Shown here: one piece after another, positions 1 to 8,960 of the stretch
Layout: every line of letters begins with the position of its first letter
Numbering within the stretch: position 1 is the first letter of the stretch
Source: an uncultured Lentisphaerota bacterium
GTDB lineage: Bacteria > Verrucomicrobiota > Lentisphaeria > Victivallales > GWF2-50-93
Length of the DNA stretch: 38,985 bases
Direction: 5' to 3'
Assembly (NCBI GenBank): GCA_903872565.1
Contig: CAIQLG010000048.1
Location: 1-38,985, forward strand
Program-made: the position numbers and the translations under genes
Notes under the pieces: model-generated
The model's input: the letters and a program-made list of their open reading frames with translations, nothing else
What the model was told of the DNA's origin: nothing
The model's database searches: none

Positions 1-54
1 CATCTCAAAAGGCCTGCGTAACAAGCATGAAAAACACAAGCCGTAGGGGGTACT

Positions 55-339
55 TTAGTCAAGGAGATACCCCAGTAGTTTTATTGCCTTTTTGTATGCT
101 GCTTCAGAATATTCTGCATTGCCAGATTTGTTTGCCTTATCAATTATATTATCTGCTTCTTTTAAATCAGAATCTCTACTTTCTAGTTTCTTTTTATTTG
201 CTTCAATGCTCAGATTATTATCTCTATATGGTTCAAGTAAAAAGATTATTATCAGAGCAACAGCCAATCCAGATACAATTCCTGATATTATGCCTGATTT
301 ATATTCAGATGATATTTTCCATTTTTGTTTATTTTGCAT
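55..339 (-). CDS. small single-pass membrane protein
   Basis: A 94-aa protein with one strong hydrophobic segment at about residues 17-36 (isoleucine/valine/leucine rich) between a basic N-terminus (QNKQKWK) and a charged Lys/Glu/Asp-rich tail, which suggests an inner-membrane protein with a soluble helical C-terminal part. The tail contains a run of Ala, Asn and Lys like a short TPR-type helix pair (SEAAYKKAIKLLGYLL), but this is too short to assign. The start is supported by a purine-rich ribosome binding site (GGGGAGGAG) a few bases upstream. No function is recognised. It stands alone at the left edge of the window, so its operon partners may lie outside. Confidence 0.6.
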   Translation of the reverse strand: MQNKQKWKISSEYKSGIISGIVSGLAVALIIIFLLEPYRDNNLSIEANKKKLESRDSDLKEADNIIDKANKSGNAEYSEAAYKKAIKLLGYLLD

Positions 340-620
340 TTTTGCTCCTCCCCTAAGTGAATTGAAACCGCTTTCAGAGATGTTTTCACGAAATTTACCA
401 ATATGATATAGATACTTACCATATTTTGATGGTTTATTATTATTGTGCTTATTTATATAATTTCAATCTTAATTCGAGCATGAAGGTCAATAAATTAGTT
501 GCTTATCTTCTGGAAGAGGGCATTAAAGAGTTCAGGAAGGACTATGCTGGATTGGTGAAAAACACTGAACAGTTACCAGTTGACAGATGACAGCAAATCA
601 TTCTGAATCCTGACTTCTGA
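340..620. other. intergenic stretch with no supported gene
   Basis: An AT-rich spacer. A 36-codon plus-strand frame (480-590, starting MKVNKLVAYLLEEG) is present but has no ribosome binding site and no recognisable family; it could be a gene fragment. Nothing else is seen. Confidence 0.4.
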
Positions 621-894
621 CTACTGGCTTCTTTTCAATATTTTCTCAACCTTCTCCACCTCCTTAAGCCTTGCCACATCATCATAGGGATCGGCCTTGA
701 TTTTTTTGTCGGTACGGATTAGCTCATAGATTTCTGCTTTTCTTTCCTGAATGTACTGAACAAGGGCATCATGTATTTCTCTGTAATTGGGCTCCGAATT
801 GTCCAGATTCCGGTTTTTTTTGATATTTCAGGGGTGAATGTTCAAGATTTCTTGTTCTCTTGACGGGGGTGCTTGTGGTCTGGGTAGTTTTCAT
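621..894 (-). pseudogene. small protein gene broken by a homopolymer frameshift
   Basis: On the minus strand an ATG at 892-894 has a good ribosome binding site (AAGGAAG) about 8 bases upstream and opens a frame beginning MKTTQTTSTPVKRTRNLEHS. At a run of eight A (plus-strand T run, 814-821) this frame leads to an early stop, while the neighbouring frame continues without interruption to a TAG at 621-623 with a charged helical sequence (ALVQYIQERKAEIYELIR, ending EKILKRSQ). Removing one A joins the two halves into a coherent protein of about 90 residues. This can be a true mutation, a sequencing or assembly error, or slippage on A8. The product is charged and probably helical. No family is recognised. 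Confidence 0.55.
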
Positions 895-1142
895 GAGTGG
901 TCTTCCTTTCTTGTTTTGAGGGTTTATGATGGGGGTGAATAAGTCCAGATCGATCTTTTCCTATTCAAATATAAATATATATAGCATGAGGTGACCATTC
1001 AAAGTCGGGGCTGGGGGTGAGATGAAAACTGCCTTGGAAGGGGCTTTTTTGTTTATTAAGGAGTCGCATATTGAAAATCTGATCTTTATAATGTAATTTT
1101 GAGGCTGTTAATATATGAAGATCAATACAGGGAATATAATCA

Positions 1143-2114
1143 ATGAATACGAAAAATAAACCAATTGAGAAAAGCAAGATAGAATCCAGAGTGTCGCAGG
1201 ATGCTTCCATCGACATTACTGTCGAACAGTATGAAAAAATAGTTGATTTTGCTCATAAGGAAATTGAGTTTACACGAACAGCATATAAGTGGCTTTTAGG
1301 CCTAATTGCAATCATAATAGTTTCTGGTACGTGGTTCACTTATAAATCATTTCTTGATATGAAAAAGGATATGGAGAAAGATTTCAAGGAAAGATTCGAC
1401 ATTCTTTCAAAGGATGTCGAAAAGCGAGTAACTAGTGAATTAAATCCAGAGAATATAAATAAGTTAGTTCAATCTAGGGTTGAAAATGTTGCGGCACCCC
1501 TTATCACGAAAGAAATTGAAGATAAACTTTACCCAAAAATCATTAAGGCGGAAGAACGTTTGAATATCTTGAAAAATGAAGCTAGTGGAACGAGGAAAGA
1601 TTTAGATGAATTATCAGAATTCATGAAGACAGTTATTTTTGCCCAAAATGATGGTCGTCAGGCGTTTGATCAATTAAAAATGTGGGCTGACGATAGGACA
1701 TATTCTTTCAATAAGCAAGCTGAACTTGCTTGGCTCAAGATTCTTGATGATTATGCAACCTCGCCTTTAGTGATTAATACAATATCTCCTTCAGAAGAGG
1801 CCGATCTGGGAAAAATGTCTATTACAGATTTCAAATTGAAATATTGGGGTACACCTTCATATTTTCGTCTCGGATTACTTTCCTACATATGGAATAAAAG
1901 AAACGATATTCCCAAAATGGACAAAATGGAATTCCTTGTTGACATTATGAAAAAGGATGAGAGTCTTCGTTCGGTGGAGTATGCTGGTCGCCTTTTTAAA
2001 GAAAAGATAAAACCTGATTCCAAGCCGCTAGGTTATGGAATGATTGACTGGTGGGAGAAAAATAAAACTGAATATGAAAAATCACTGCAAAAAGAAATAA
2101 TAGAGAAGAAATAA
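1143..2114 (+). CDS. membrane-anchored coiled-coil protein of unknown function
   Basis: A 323-aa protein. Residues 1-47 are polar. A single transmembrane helix lies at about 49-67 (WLLGLIAIIIVSGTWF), followed by a long charged, heptad-like region at about 70-165 (MKKDMEKDFKERFDILSKDVEKR, with later LNILKNEASGTRKDLDEL) that should form a coiled coil. The C-terminal part (170-323) is globular-looking, with several Trp and Tyr residues. This architecture suits a signal-anchor protein with a stalk and a soluble head. I do not recognise the family. It lies convergent to the hsdRMS operon with an 84-bp gap. The ribosome binding site is weak (AGGGA). Its place beside a restriction system is compatible with a defence role, but nothing in the sequence shows one. 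Confidence 0.65.
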   Translation: MNTKNKPIEKSKIESRVSQDASIDITVEQYEKIVDFAHKEIEFTRTAYKWLLGLIAIIIVSGTWFTYKSFLDMKKDMEKDFKERFDILSKDVEKRVTSELNPENINKLVQSRVENVAAPLITKEIEDKLYPKIIKAEERLNILKNEASGTRKDLDELSEFMKTVIFAQNDGRQAFDQLKMWADDRTYSFNKQAELAWLKILDDYATSPLVINTISPSEEADLGKMSITDFKLKYWGTPSYFRLGLLSYIWNKRNDIPKMDKMEFLVDIMKKDESLRSVEYAGRLFKEKIKPDSKPLGYGMIDWWEKNKTEYEKSLQKEIIEKK

Positions 2115-2198
2115 AAGAGCCATGGGCAAGGCTTGATCTATGATTTTATTCTACAATACCCCTATAAAACAGGACGTTTCATTCAAATATCAGGGTAT

Positions 2199-3413
2199 TT
2201 AGTTAACCTTCACCTGTCCGTTCATCAGCATTGGAAGTAACCAATCACGGAGTTCAGATAGTTTTTGGTTTTCCATTTCGTTAATCATTTTTCTCTCAAA
2301 AATAGGTGCAATTATTTTTTCAAGTTCTTTCGTTAAATACTTAGGCGGTATGGCAATTCTACTCTGCTGCAAATGCTCTTGTGTAATATGCCCCATTGTC
2401 GTTTTGCGATTTTCAGCCATCATTTTAAAATGTTGTAAATAATTTATTAATTGGTAGAAGTAAAAAGATTTTGGGTATTTATCAGAGGTCACTTTAAAAA
2501 TATGCTGGTTAAGTGCCCCTTTACCTCCAGTCCATATTTGAACTTCCAATGAGGCTGACCAGGAAAATAACACATCTCCATTTTCAATTATTGCTCTTCG
2601 TGGAATATCTGGTCGGACTAGCTCTGTTTCTGATGAAAAGCCTTCGTGCATTTCTTTAATCTTAATAACTCTCAAATAATCATTTCCGGTTGGTCTGAAT
2701 TTTTGACAAGGCAAGCCATTAATATATTCTGCGATATCCAATAATGTGCCAATGTCCCAGTCAGTAGCATCTGGGATGTCCCTCTTCAACTCCTCATTCC
2801 AGACCATTTTACCGCCACTGGTTTTATATGGCTTGCCGTTTTTATCAGGAAAATCAAACTGCACAAACCAATAGTCGTATAGCATTTTTGCCATTGCTTC
2901 TAGCTCTGCATTGATGCGGTTGTTGAGTTCTATTTTGGAATCTAATGTCTTTAAAACATTTACAACATTTTGCTGGTAAGACAAATTTGGTAATAACACA
3001 GGATATTGATTCAGCGAATCTAAATCAACTCCAGTTTGTCCTCCTGTTCTTAATGATAGTTTTTCAACATATTTAAATATGGCTTCTTGCTTTAGCAAAT
3101 AATACAAGTAATCATTAAGAATATTTGGTTTTGGAACAGCTTTCATTAAAGCCACATTATATGCACCATCAATTCCTCTAAGTATCTGATAAATAGGTGG
3201 ACCATATCGGCCAATCATAATATCTTGTTTATTACAAAATCTCTTTGCAGTATCAGTTGGGATATAAGTTATAAACCTATCTGTTTTGTAATCTCGTATC
3301 TGAATTAATCGAATATAACCCTCTTCATATTCTGATATAAATACTTCCTTTGGAGGCTGACTTCCTCCTACAAAGTCACAGATATCTTCTATAACAACTC
3401 TTTTAATAATCAT
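2199..3413 (-). CDS. hsdS: type I restriction-modification specificity subunit HsdS
   Basis: A 404-aa DNA sequence-recognition subunit of the type I restriction enzyme, the usual length. It has the standard two-half layout: a first target recognition domain at about 1-150, a conserved helical spacer (LDSKIELNNRINAELEAMAK, then LYDYWFVQFDFP) at about 152-195, a second recognition domain at about 215-360, and a C-terminal conserved helix ending in LRDWLLPMLMNGQVKV. The two recognition domains set the bipartite DNA target, which cannot be read from sequence alone. The ATG overlaps the hsdM stop codon by 4 bases (ATGA), so translation is coupled. It is the third gene of the minus-strand order hsdR, hsdM, hsdS and appears intact. 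Confidence 0.93.
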   Translation of the reverse strand: MIIKRVVIEDICDFVGGSQPPKEVFISEYEEGYIRLIQIRDYKTDRFITYIPTDTAKRFCNKQDIMIGRYGPPIYQILRGIDGAYNVALMKAVPKPNILNDYLYYLLKQEAIFKYVEKLSLRTGGQTGVDLDSLNQYPVLLPNLSYQQNVVNVLKTLDSKIELNNRINAELEAMAKMLYDYWFVQFDFPDKNGKPYKTSGGKMVWNEELKRDIPDATDWDIGTLLDIAEYINGLPCQKFRPTGNDYLRVIKIKEMHEGFSSETELVRPDIPRRAIIENGDVLFSWSASLEVQIWTGGKGALNQHIFKVTSDKYPKSFYFYQLINYLQHFKMMAENRKTTMGHITQEHLQQSRIAIPPKYLTKELEKIIAPIFERKMINEMENQKLSELRDWLLPMLMNGQVKVN

Positions 3414-5032
3414 AAATTCAGATTGCTCAATTGTTGTTTTATTGCAGTTGCCAAGTTGTTGGACTCTGCAAAAAGGCTATCCAAGTTTTTCTTGTAGACT
3501 TCCATTTTGGCTACAAATTCCTTCGGAGTTATGTCGGTATATTCAATCTTTACTTCAAAATATTGCCCAGCACTAAAGGAGTAGTTTTTCTCTTTTATCT
3601 GCTCATAGGAAACTACTACCGTAAAATTCTCTTTGACTTGGTGATTATTGAAGGTACTAATAATCAATTGCTCTTCGTCTGATGAGAGAAGTGTTTTTTG
3701 GTTCTTCCCTTCTTTGACTTTTGTTCCTAATTTAGAAGCATCCATCAAAACGATGTCACCTTTTTTATTGGTTTTATCAATAAACAAAATAGAGACATTG
3801 GTACCAGTGGTAGCAAAAATATTACTCGGCATAGAAACCACACCACGCAGCATTTTATCTTCCACCAGCTTTTCTCTTATTTTCTTTTCAATGCCACTTT
3901 GTGCCGTAATAAATCCAGTGGGAACTACAATGGCGGCTTTTCCTTTTGCAGATAGAGAAAACATGATATGCTGGATAAAGAGAAGATAAATGGCCATCTT
4001 GTCTGGACTTTTGGGTGTAATTTTTGGAATGCCAGCAAAAAAACGATTGTTATTCTGTTTAGTGTCAAGCTCGTTGCGGTAATCGCTGAAATCCAATTTG
4101 AAAGGTGGATTAGAAGCGATGTAATCAAAAGTCATCAACTTATCTCCGACTTTATGATAAGGCGTGCTCAAGGTATTCCCTTGAATAATATTTTGAATGG
4201 AATGCACAAGGTTATTCAAAATAAGGTTTAGCCTCAGCATACTTGAGGACTTCTGAGAGATATCCTGCGAATAAATGGTACAGCGGTCTTCTCCTATTGC
4301 ATGAGCAAGATTCATTAGCAGAGTACCTGAACCAGCCGAGGGGTCGTAACAAGTAACATTTTTTACCGGTGCATCCACTAATATTGAGGCCATTATTTTT
4401 GATACCGCATGAGGAGTGTAATATTCGGCATATTTCCCTCCACCGTCTTTATTATAATCTTTAATCAGGTATTCGAAAATGGTTGAGAAAAAGTCGAATT
4501 TCTGATGGAAGATTTTCTCGAAACTGAAATTTACCAACTGGTTAATGAGAGCACGGCAGAAACTATCTCTCTGTGAACTGTCAGTGATGTAATTGGAAAG
4601 TTCATCAAAGAGTGTGACTTTTGCACCGGTTCCGGTCTTTACCGAAAATATTTCATTGTTAAAAATGGATATGGCTCTGAGGGTATCATCAAAATATTTG
4701 GCAAATTCTTCCTTGTTTTGCCTGTTGCTCAGATTGGATAAGAAGTGCTCCCTTTTCAATTTGGCACTGTCAGGGTTCATTCTCATGAGGAGCATTTCAT
4801 ATTGTTTGTCAGAATACTTTGCTATCTCCTGCTCCCAGTTTGAAGCATTTTTTAGTTTTGGTTCAAGCTCCTTCAACTCATAGGCGAATTTGTCATTCAT
4901 GAATTTGTAAAGAAACACCTGGGTAATGATTTTAAATTCATTCCCGTCATTCCCTAAACCATAAGAGGCACATACCCCTTTGAGGTTATCAATCAGCTCT
5001 TTTGTCTTGGATGTAAATTCTTGGGTGCTCAC
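3410..5032 (-). CDS. hsdM: type I restriction-modification DNA methyltransferase HsdM
   Basis: A 540-aa N6-adenine methyltransferase subunit. It has an N-terminal helical HsdM domain (about 1-150), then the methyltransferase core with AEYYTP at about 202-207, the S-adenosylmethionine-binding motif DPSAGSGTLL at about 230-239 and the catalytic NPPF motif at about 308-311. With HsdS it methylates host DNA at the recognition site; with HsdR added it cleaves unmodified DNA. The start is GTG at 5030-5032, placed directly after the hsdR stop codon (TAG 5033-5035), with AAGGAG about 8 bases upstream inside the end of hsdR. All key motifs are present and the gene looks functional. Confidence 0.95.
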   Translation of the reverse strand: MSTQEFTSKTKELIDNLKGVCASYGLGNDGNEFKIITQVFLYKFMNDKFAYELKELEPKLKNASNWEQEIAKYSDKQYEMLLMRMNPDSAKLKREHFLSNLSNRQNKEEFAKYFDDTLRAISIFNNEIFSVKTGTGAKVTLFDELSNYITDSSQRDSFCRALINQLVNFSFEKIFHQKFDFFSTIFEYLIKDYNKDGGGKYAEYYTPHAVSKIMASILVDAPVKNVTCYDPSAGSGTLLMNLAHAIGEDRCTIYSQDISQKSSSMLRLNLILNNLVHSIQNIIQGNTLSTPYHKVGDKLMTFDYIASNPPFKLDFSDYRNELDTKQNNNRFFAGIPKITPKSPDKMAIYLLFIQHIMFSLSAKGKAAIVVPTGFITAQSGIEKKIREKLVEDKMLRGVVSMPSNIFATTGTNVSILFIDKTNKKGDIVLMDASKLGTKVKEGKNQKTLLSSDEEQLIISTFNNHQVKENFTVVVSYEQIKEKNYSFSAGQYFEVKIEYTDITPKEFVAKMEVYKKNLDSLFAESNNLATAIKQQLSNLNL

Positions 5033-8000
5033 CTATGCTACTCCTTGGTATTCGTTCATGTATTCTTTTGCAACGCAGGTATTAATGAATCTGGCGTATT
5101 CAGGGTCAAGGTCAATTTTAACTTTGCTGAAACCATTAATGATCAAAGGCATAATCAAATTGGTAAAATAGCCTTCATTTTCAAGCAGTTTCGTATTTAT
5201 CAATACTTTCTCATCAGTCTGCTTCTTTATTTCAATCAAGGTTTCGTAAATCGCACTTTCTCTTTTGGTGATGCCTCCTTTTTCCAAAATCCGCTTATGT
5301 ATCCGGGCATATTTTGTATCATTCTCATATTTGGCTTTCAGCAGATTGTTCTTGCGATTAAGTTCAGCCACCTTATCAAATATCTTTTGCAAGGAATTTA
5401 TGTTATGTTTCATTTCATCCTGGGATATCTCATCAAGATTCTTTTTGTCAAAAAGGCGTTTCAATTCATCATATAGCGAAATAAAGACAGGATCTTTCTT
5501 GTCGAAATTACCTCCCAGTGCCTCTCTTGTTTTACTGAGCACATCTTTGAGCTGGTCGGCAATAATCATTTCATCTTCCGAAACCTTACGGAACATGAAG
5601 ATGATGTTTTCCAATGCCACATTCAGCAGATTGGTTGTATCAGCACTATTTTGGACAGATTCTTTGAGGTTCAATAAATCAAGGTGCCTGACAGCCTCAT
5701 TATATAACTGGTTCAACTTTTTAAAGTCAACTTTCTCCAGCAGTTCATAATGGCCAAACATCCGTATAATATTATAGAGGTTTTTAGCGTTCTCCAATGC
5801 CTTTTTAATTTCCAAGACCGTTTTCCGGTCTTCAATCTGGCTGATCTGTTGTGAAAATAATTCGGCATTAATTAAATCATAATGAAAAAGTGTTTCTTTT
5901 ATGTCTTGGATTTCTGATTCAATCTCTTCCTTTGACTTGAAAAGATTGGAATAGGTTTGCATTTCATCGCCAAGTTCCGCCTGTAATTCTTTGAAATATG
6001 CTTTATTGGTTTTATCAAACTCTTCCGTAATATCTGCAAAATCCACAACGAAGCCGTATTTGAATTTTTTGTATGGCCGATTTACCCGAGTGAGGGTTTG
6101 AAGCAAATTATGGTCTTTGATAATACGTCCGATGTATAGTTTTTTAAGTCTCTTGGCATCAAAACCGGTCAGGAGCATATTGTAAACGAACAAGAAATCT
6201 ATTTTGCCATCCTTAAAATCCTCTACTTCCTGTTTACGATCATCTTTTGAGCCAACATCATACAATATCAAAGATGCAGATAATTTGGATTGCTGGTCTT
6301 TTTGATATACCCCATATTCAGCAACTGGTTCTGCGACTTTAAGGTATTCAGGATGAACTTCCTCAATTGTTTTTTGCTCAGGATTGTATTTGCGAATAAA
6401 GATATCGAATAATTTCCTGGCCTGATCTGCACTGTCGCAAACCACCATACCGCCAATGGTATGGTCTCCAAAGCGAATTCTACTTTTTATAAAATCCTGA
6501 ATGATGTAATCGAGCATAGGCTCTGCAAATCTTTCGTGGGCGTATATGATGCGCTTGTCAACATCTCCCTTGAGAATTTCAACTTCTTTTAAAGCCTGTG
6601 CAAGCTGAATCTTATAATTTGTCTCTATTCCTTCCCGGATTAGCCGTAAGGTATAGCCATCTGCGATTGAAGCATTGTAATAGTATTTGTGAATATATTC
6701 GCCAAAAGTATCCCGAGAACGTCTGTCGGAAAGAATCAAAGGCGTTCCGGTTAGACCTATGAGAATAGCATTTCTGTCTGAACTGAATAGATTGGCTAAA
6801 AAACTTCCGGTCGGATTATAACTACGATGGACTTCATCCAGGAAATAAACCCTTTGGATATTAATATCATAATCATTAGCCTGAAGGACATCGGTATCTT
6901 CTTTGAACTTCTGGATATTTACGACGGTCATTTCCTGTTTTCCGGATAGGTTGTGAATTGCCTGTCTCAATCTGAAATTCCTCTGCAATTCTTCCTTTGA
7001 GTTTACAGTTTTTACGGTTAGTCCCCTTATGGTGAACTCTCGTTTAGCCTGCTCCATAAGGTCAATTCGGTCAACGATGAAATAAAATTTTGGAATAATG
7101 CCCTTCTGCTGGAAATAATCTGTCAGGAAATGAACATTGTAGTAGGCAAGTGCCGTTTTCCCACTGCCTTGAGTATGCCAGATAATTCCCTTTTTAATGC
7201 CACTGTCAATTTTTTGTTTTATTGCTTTTGTGGCGAATAGTTGAGGGTAACGCATGATGTGCTTCTCAACCCCATTAGTCTCCTGCACATAAGTGATGCA
7301 ATATTTTAAGAGCATCGCAAGCCGTTCTTTGCAAAACAGGGAAGTTAAAATCCTGTTTGTGGGTGTATTTGGTTCCTTATTGGTTATGAATTCTGGTGAA
7401 AATTTTATAGCGGAAAGATTATTGTCTTTCAAAATAAAGTTTTCTATTCCATCATCTTCCGGTTTTAGAAGACTTGCAAGGTTTATAGCCTCTTCTTCTC
7501 TGAAACAGTTGAAGATTGCATCATTTAAAGAGGTGGAAGAATAAAACGCCCCCTGAATAGGTTCAACGGATTCCATGTCATATTCCATATTATTTGAAAA
7601 GACTAGGATTTGCGAAACGTTTATGAACTTCCTGAATTTCTTATTCTTGAAACGGGCATTAATCCGGTTTCTTTCAGCTAATATCCCTTCATGGTTATTA
7701 GGCCTTTTAACCTCAATAAAGGCCAGAGGCATTCCATTTATAAGTAGGGAAATATCTGGCCTGAACTCATCATCCCCATTTTTATAGGTTAACTCGGTTA
7801 CGACATGGAATGTGTTTTTCCTAAAATCTTTGAAGTCTATCAACTTTATGTCAGAAGAAGCGGTGAGCATTTTGTAAAATTCTTCGCCCAGATCTTCATT
7901 GTCCAATGCCAGCGAAATATCTTCCAGCAACCGTTTTATATTGTCATCTTCCAAGTCTTTGTCTTTATTAATATTTTTGATACTTTCGGCAAAGATATCG

Positions 8001-8119
8001 GTGAAAATATTTGTGTCCTCATCCCATTTTGCGTTGGACAGCGATATATAGTTGTACCCTAACTTGCATAAGTGCAATACGGCAGGAATTTTAACCCTTG
8101 TATTCTCGTTGAAGCTCAC
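5033..8119 (-). CDS. hsdR: type I restriction endonuclease/translocase subunit HsdR
   Basis: A 1028-aa motor and nuclease subunit. The N-terminal PD-(D/E)xK nuclease domain shows D123 and the EVK triplet (137-139) in the phrase GMPLAFIEVKRP. The superfamily 2 helicase part has Walker A QGSGKTA at about 316-322, the DEVH box at about 428-431 and GLTGTP at about 455-460. A long helical C-terminal region follows, which normally docks on the methyltransferase. The start is GTG at 8117-8119 with GAAGGG about 10 bases upstream; an out-of-frame ATG lies just before it. It is the first gene of the minus-strand hsdRMS operon. Length and motifs match the EcoR124-like type and no disruption is seen. Confidence 0.95.
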   Translation of the reverse strand: MSFNENTRVKIPAVLHLCKLGYNYISLSNAKWDEDTNIFTDIFAESIKNINKDKDLEDDNIKRLLEDISLALDNEDLGEEFYKMLTASSDIKLIDFKDFRKNTFHVVTELTYKNGDDEFRPDISLLINGMPLAFIEVKRPNNHEGILAERNRINARFKNKKFRKFINVSQILVFSNNMEYDMESVEPIQGAFYSSTSLNDAIFNCFREEEAINLASLLKPEDDGIENFILKDNNLSAIKFSPEFITNKEPNTPTNRILTSLFCKERLAMLLKYCITYVQETNGVEKHIMRYPQLFATKAIKQKIDSGIKKGIIWHTQGSGKTALAYYNVHFLTDYFQQKGIIPKFYFIVDRIDLMEQAKREFTIRGLTVKTVNSKEELQRNFRLRQAIHNLSGKQEMTVVNIQKFKEDTDVLQANDYDINIQRVYFLDEVHRSYNPTGSFLANLFSSDRNAILIGLTGTPLILSDRRSRDTFGEYIHKYYYNASIADGYTLRLIREGIETNYKIQLAQALKEVEILKGDVDKRIIYAHERFAEPMLDYIIQDFIKSRIRFGDHTIGGMVVCDSADQARKLFDIFIRKYNPEQKTIEEVHPEYLKVAEPVAEYGVYQKDQQSKLSASLILYDVGSKDDRKQEVEDFKDGKIDFLFVYNMLLTGFDAKRLKKLYIGRIIKDHNLLQTLTRVNRPYKKFKYGFVVDFADITEEFDKTNKAYFKELQAELGDEMQTYSNLFKSKEEIESEIQDIKETLFHYDLINAELFSQQISQIEDRKTVLEIKKALENAKNLYNIIRMFGHYELLEKVDFKKLNQLYNEAVRHLDLLNLKESVQNSADTTNLLNVALENIIFMFRKVSEDEMIIADQLKDVLSKTREALGGNFDKKDPVFISLYDELKRLFDKKNLDEISQDEMKHNINSLQKIFDKVAELNRKNNLLKAKYENDTKYARIHKRILEKGGITKRESAIYETLIEIKKQTDEKVLINTKLLENEGYFTNLIMPLIINGFSKVKIDLDPEYARFINTCVAKEYMNEYQGVA

Positions 8120-8232
8120 GCCATTTTATCCCTTCTACTGGTGATATCGAATTATTTCTTGAATCATTTTCTGTAACTCGATGAAAATATACTCATTTAT
8201 CCGAAAATCAATAAGAATTACACCCCTTATAA

Positions 8233-8467
8233 TCACCCACCATATTATACCTATACAACTCCAAAACCAACCCTGACCGCCTATCCATTGATTTTTTCGG
8301 TACTCCAGACGGATTAACCATTAAATACATCCCGACCTTGAAAAATATGGAAGATTGGATTAATTTCCTGAAAGTTTTAACGCCAGATAGAAGCCACCAA
8401 CAAGGGAATTTAATGCTTTGCACATGAATCCTCTGATGAGATAACGATTGTTGATGGTCAATATTGA
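8233..8467 (+). pseudogene. orphan 3' gene remnant with a frameshift
   Basis: Between the hsdR start and the next gene a plus-strand frame runs without a start codon from 8233 (SPTILYLYNSKTNPDRL), through a well-formed stretch with TPDGLTIKYIPTLKNMEDW, to a TGA near 8426. Shifting by one base at that TGA continues into HESSDEITIVDGQY and a stop at 8465-8467. The composition is protein-like and the two pieces join well, so this is probably the degenerate tail of a gene whose 5' part is lost. The family is not recognised. Confidence 0.4.
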
Positions 8468-8498
8468 CACAAAAGAATAAATTTTTATAGGAATATTT

Positions 8499-8960
8499 AT
8501 GATTCCCGACTTTACGGAATTTGGATATTTACCTGAAGGTGTATATCCGTGCAACCTGAATGAGATCAAAGCCAGATTTGGTCAATCAAATCCAAGCCCT
8601 AAACGGTCTGAACTTTATGATAAATTATCAAAATTTATTATTTTTATTGGTAATCAACATTTTAAAAGCATTTTTATTGATGGAAGTTTTATTTCAAACA
8701 AGGAAATTCCAGGGGACATAGATGCAGTAATTGAACTCAAAAATGAATCACTAAATTTACTCAACTCTATTGATCAAAGAATATTCGATAAAGATTTTAT
8801 CGCACGAGAATATGATATTGATATGTATTTGTATTGGGATACAATGCCAAAAACATTGAACAACTTAACACAATTTTTCCAGTACATTAGAAAAGAAGAC
8901 ATGCAAACAAAAAATATACCGGTTAATTCAAAAAAAGGCATCTTAAAGGTAATACTATGA
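8499..8960 (+). CDS. nucleotidyltransferase-like protein (DUF6932-type)
   Basis: A 153-aa protein opening with MIPDFTEFGYLPEGVY. Its centre shows the Pol-beta nucleotidyltransferase signature: Gly62-Ser63, then D73-I-D75 in IPGDIDAVIE, and a later acidic pair (D106, D108 in YDIDMYLYW) that could be the third metal ligand. I assign it from memory to the DUF6932-type group of stand-alone minimal nucleotidyltransferases, which I cannot confirm by search. Minimal enzymes of this fold act as antitoxins (MNT/HepT, AbiE) or nucleotidyl-transferring toxins. The start has AGGAAT 5 bases upstream. The downstream gene overlaps by 4 bases, so the two probably work as a pair. Confidence 0.7.
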   Translation: MIPDFTEFGYLPEGVYPCNLNEIKARFGQSNPSPKRSELYDKLSKFIIFIGNQHFKSIFIDGSFISNKEIPGDIDAVIELKNESLNLLNSIDQRIFDKDFIAREYDIDMYLYWDTMPKTLNNLTQFFQYIRKEDMQTKNIPVNSKKGILKVIL

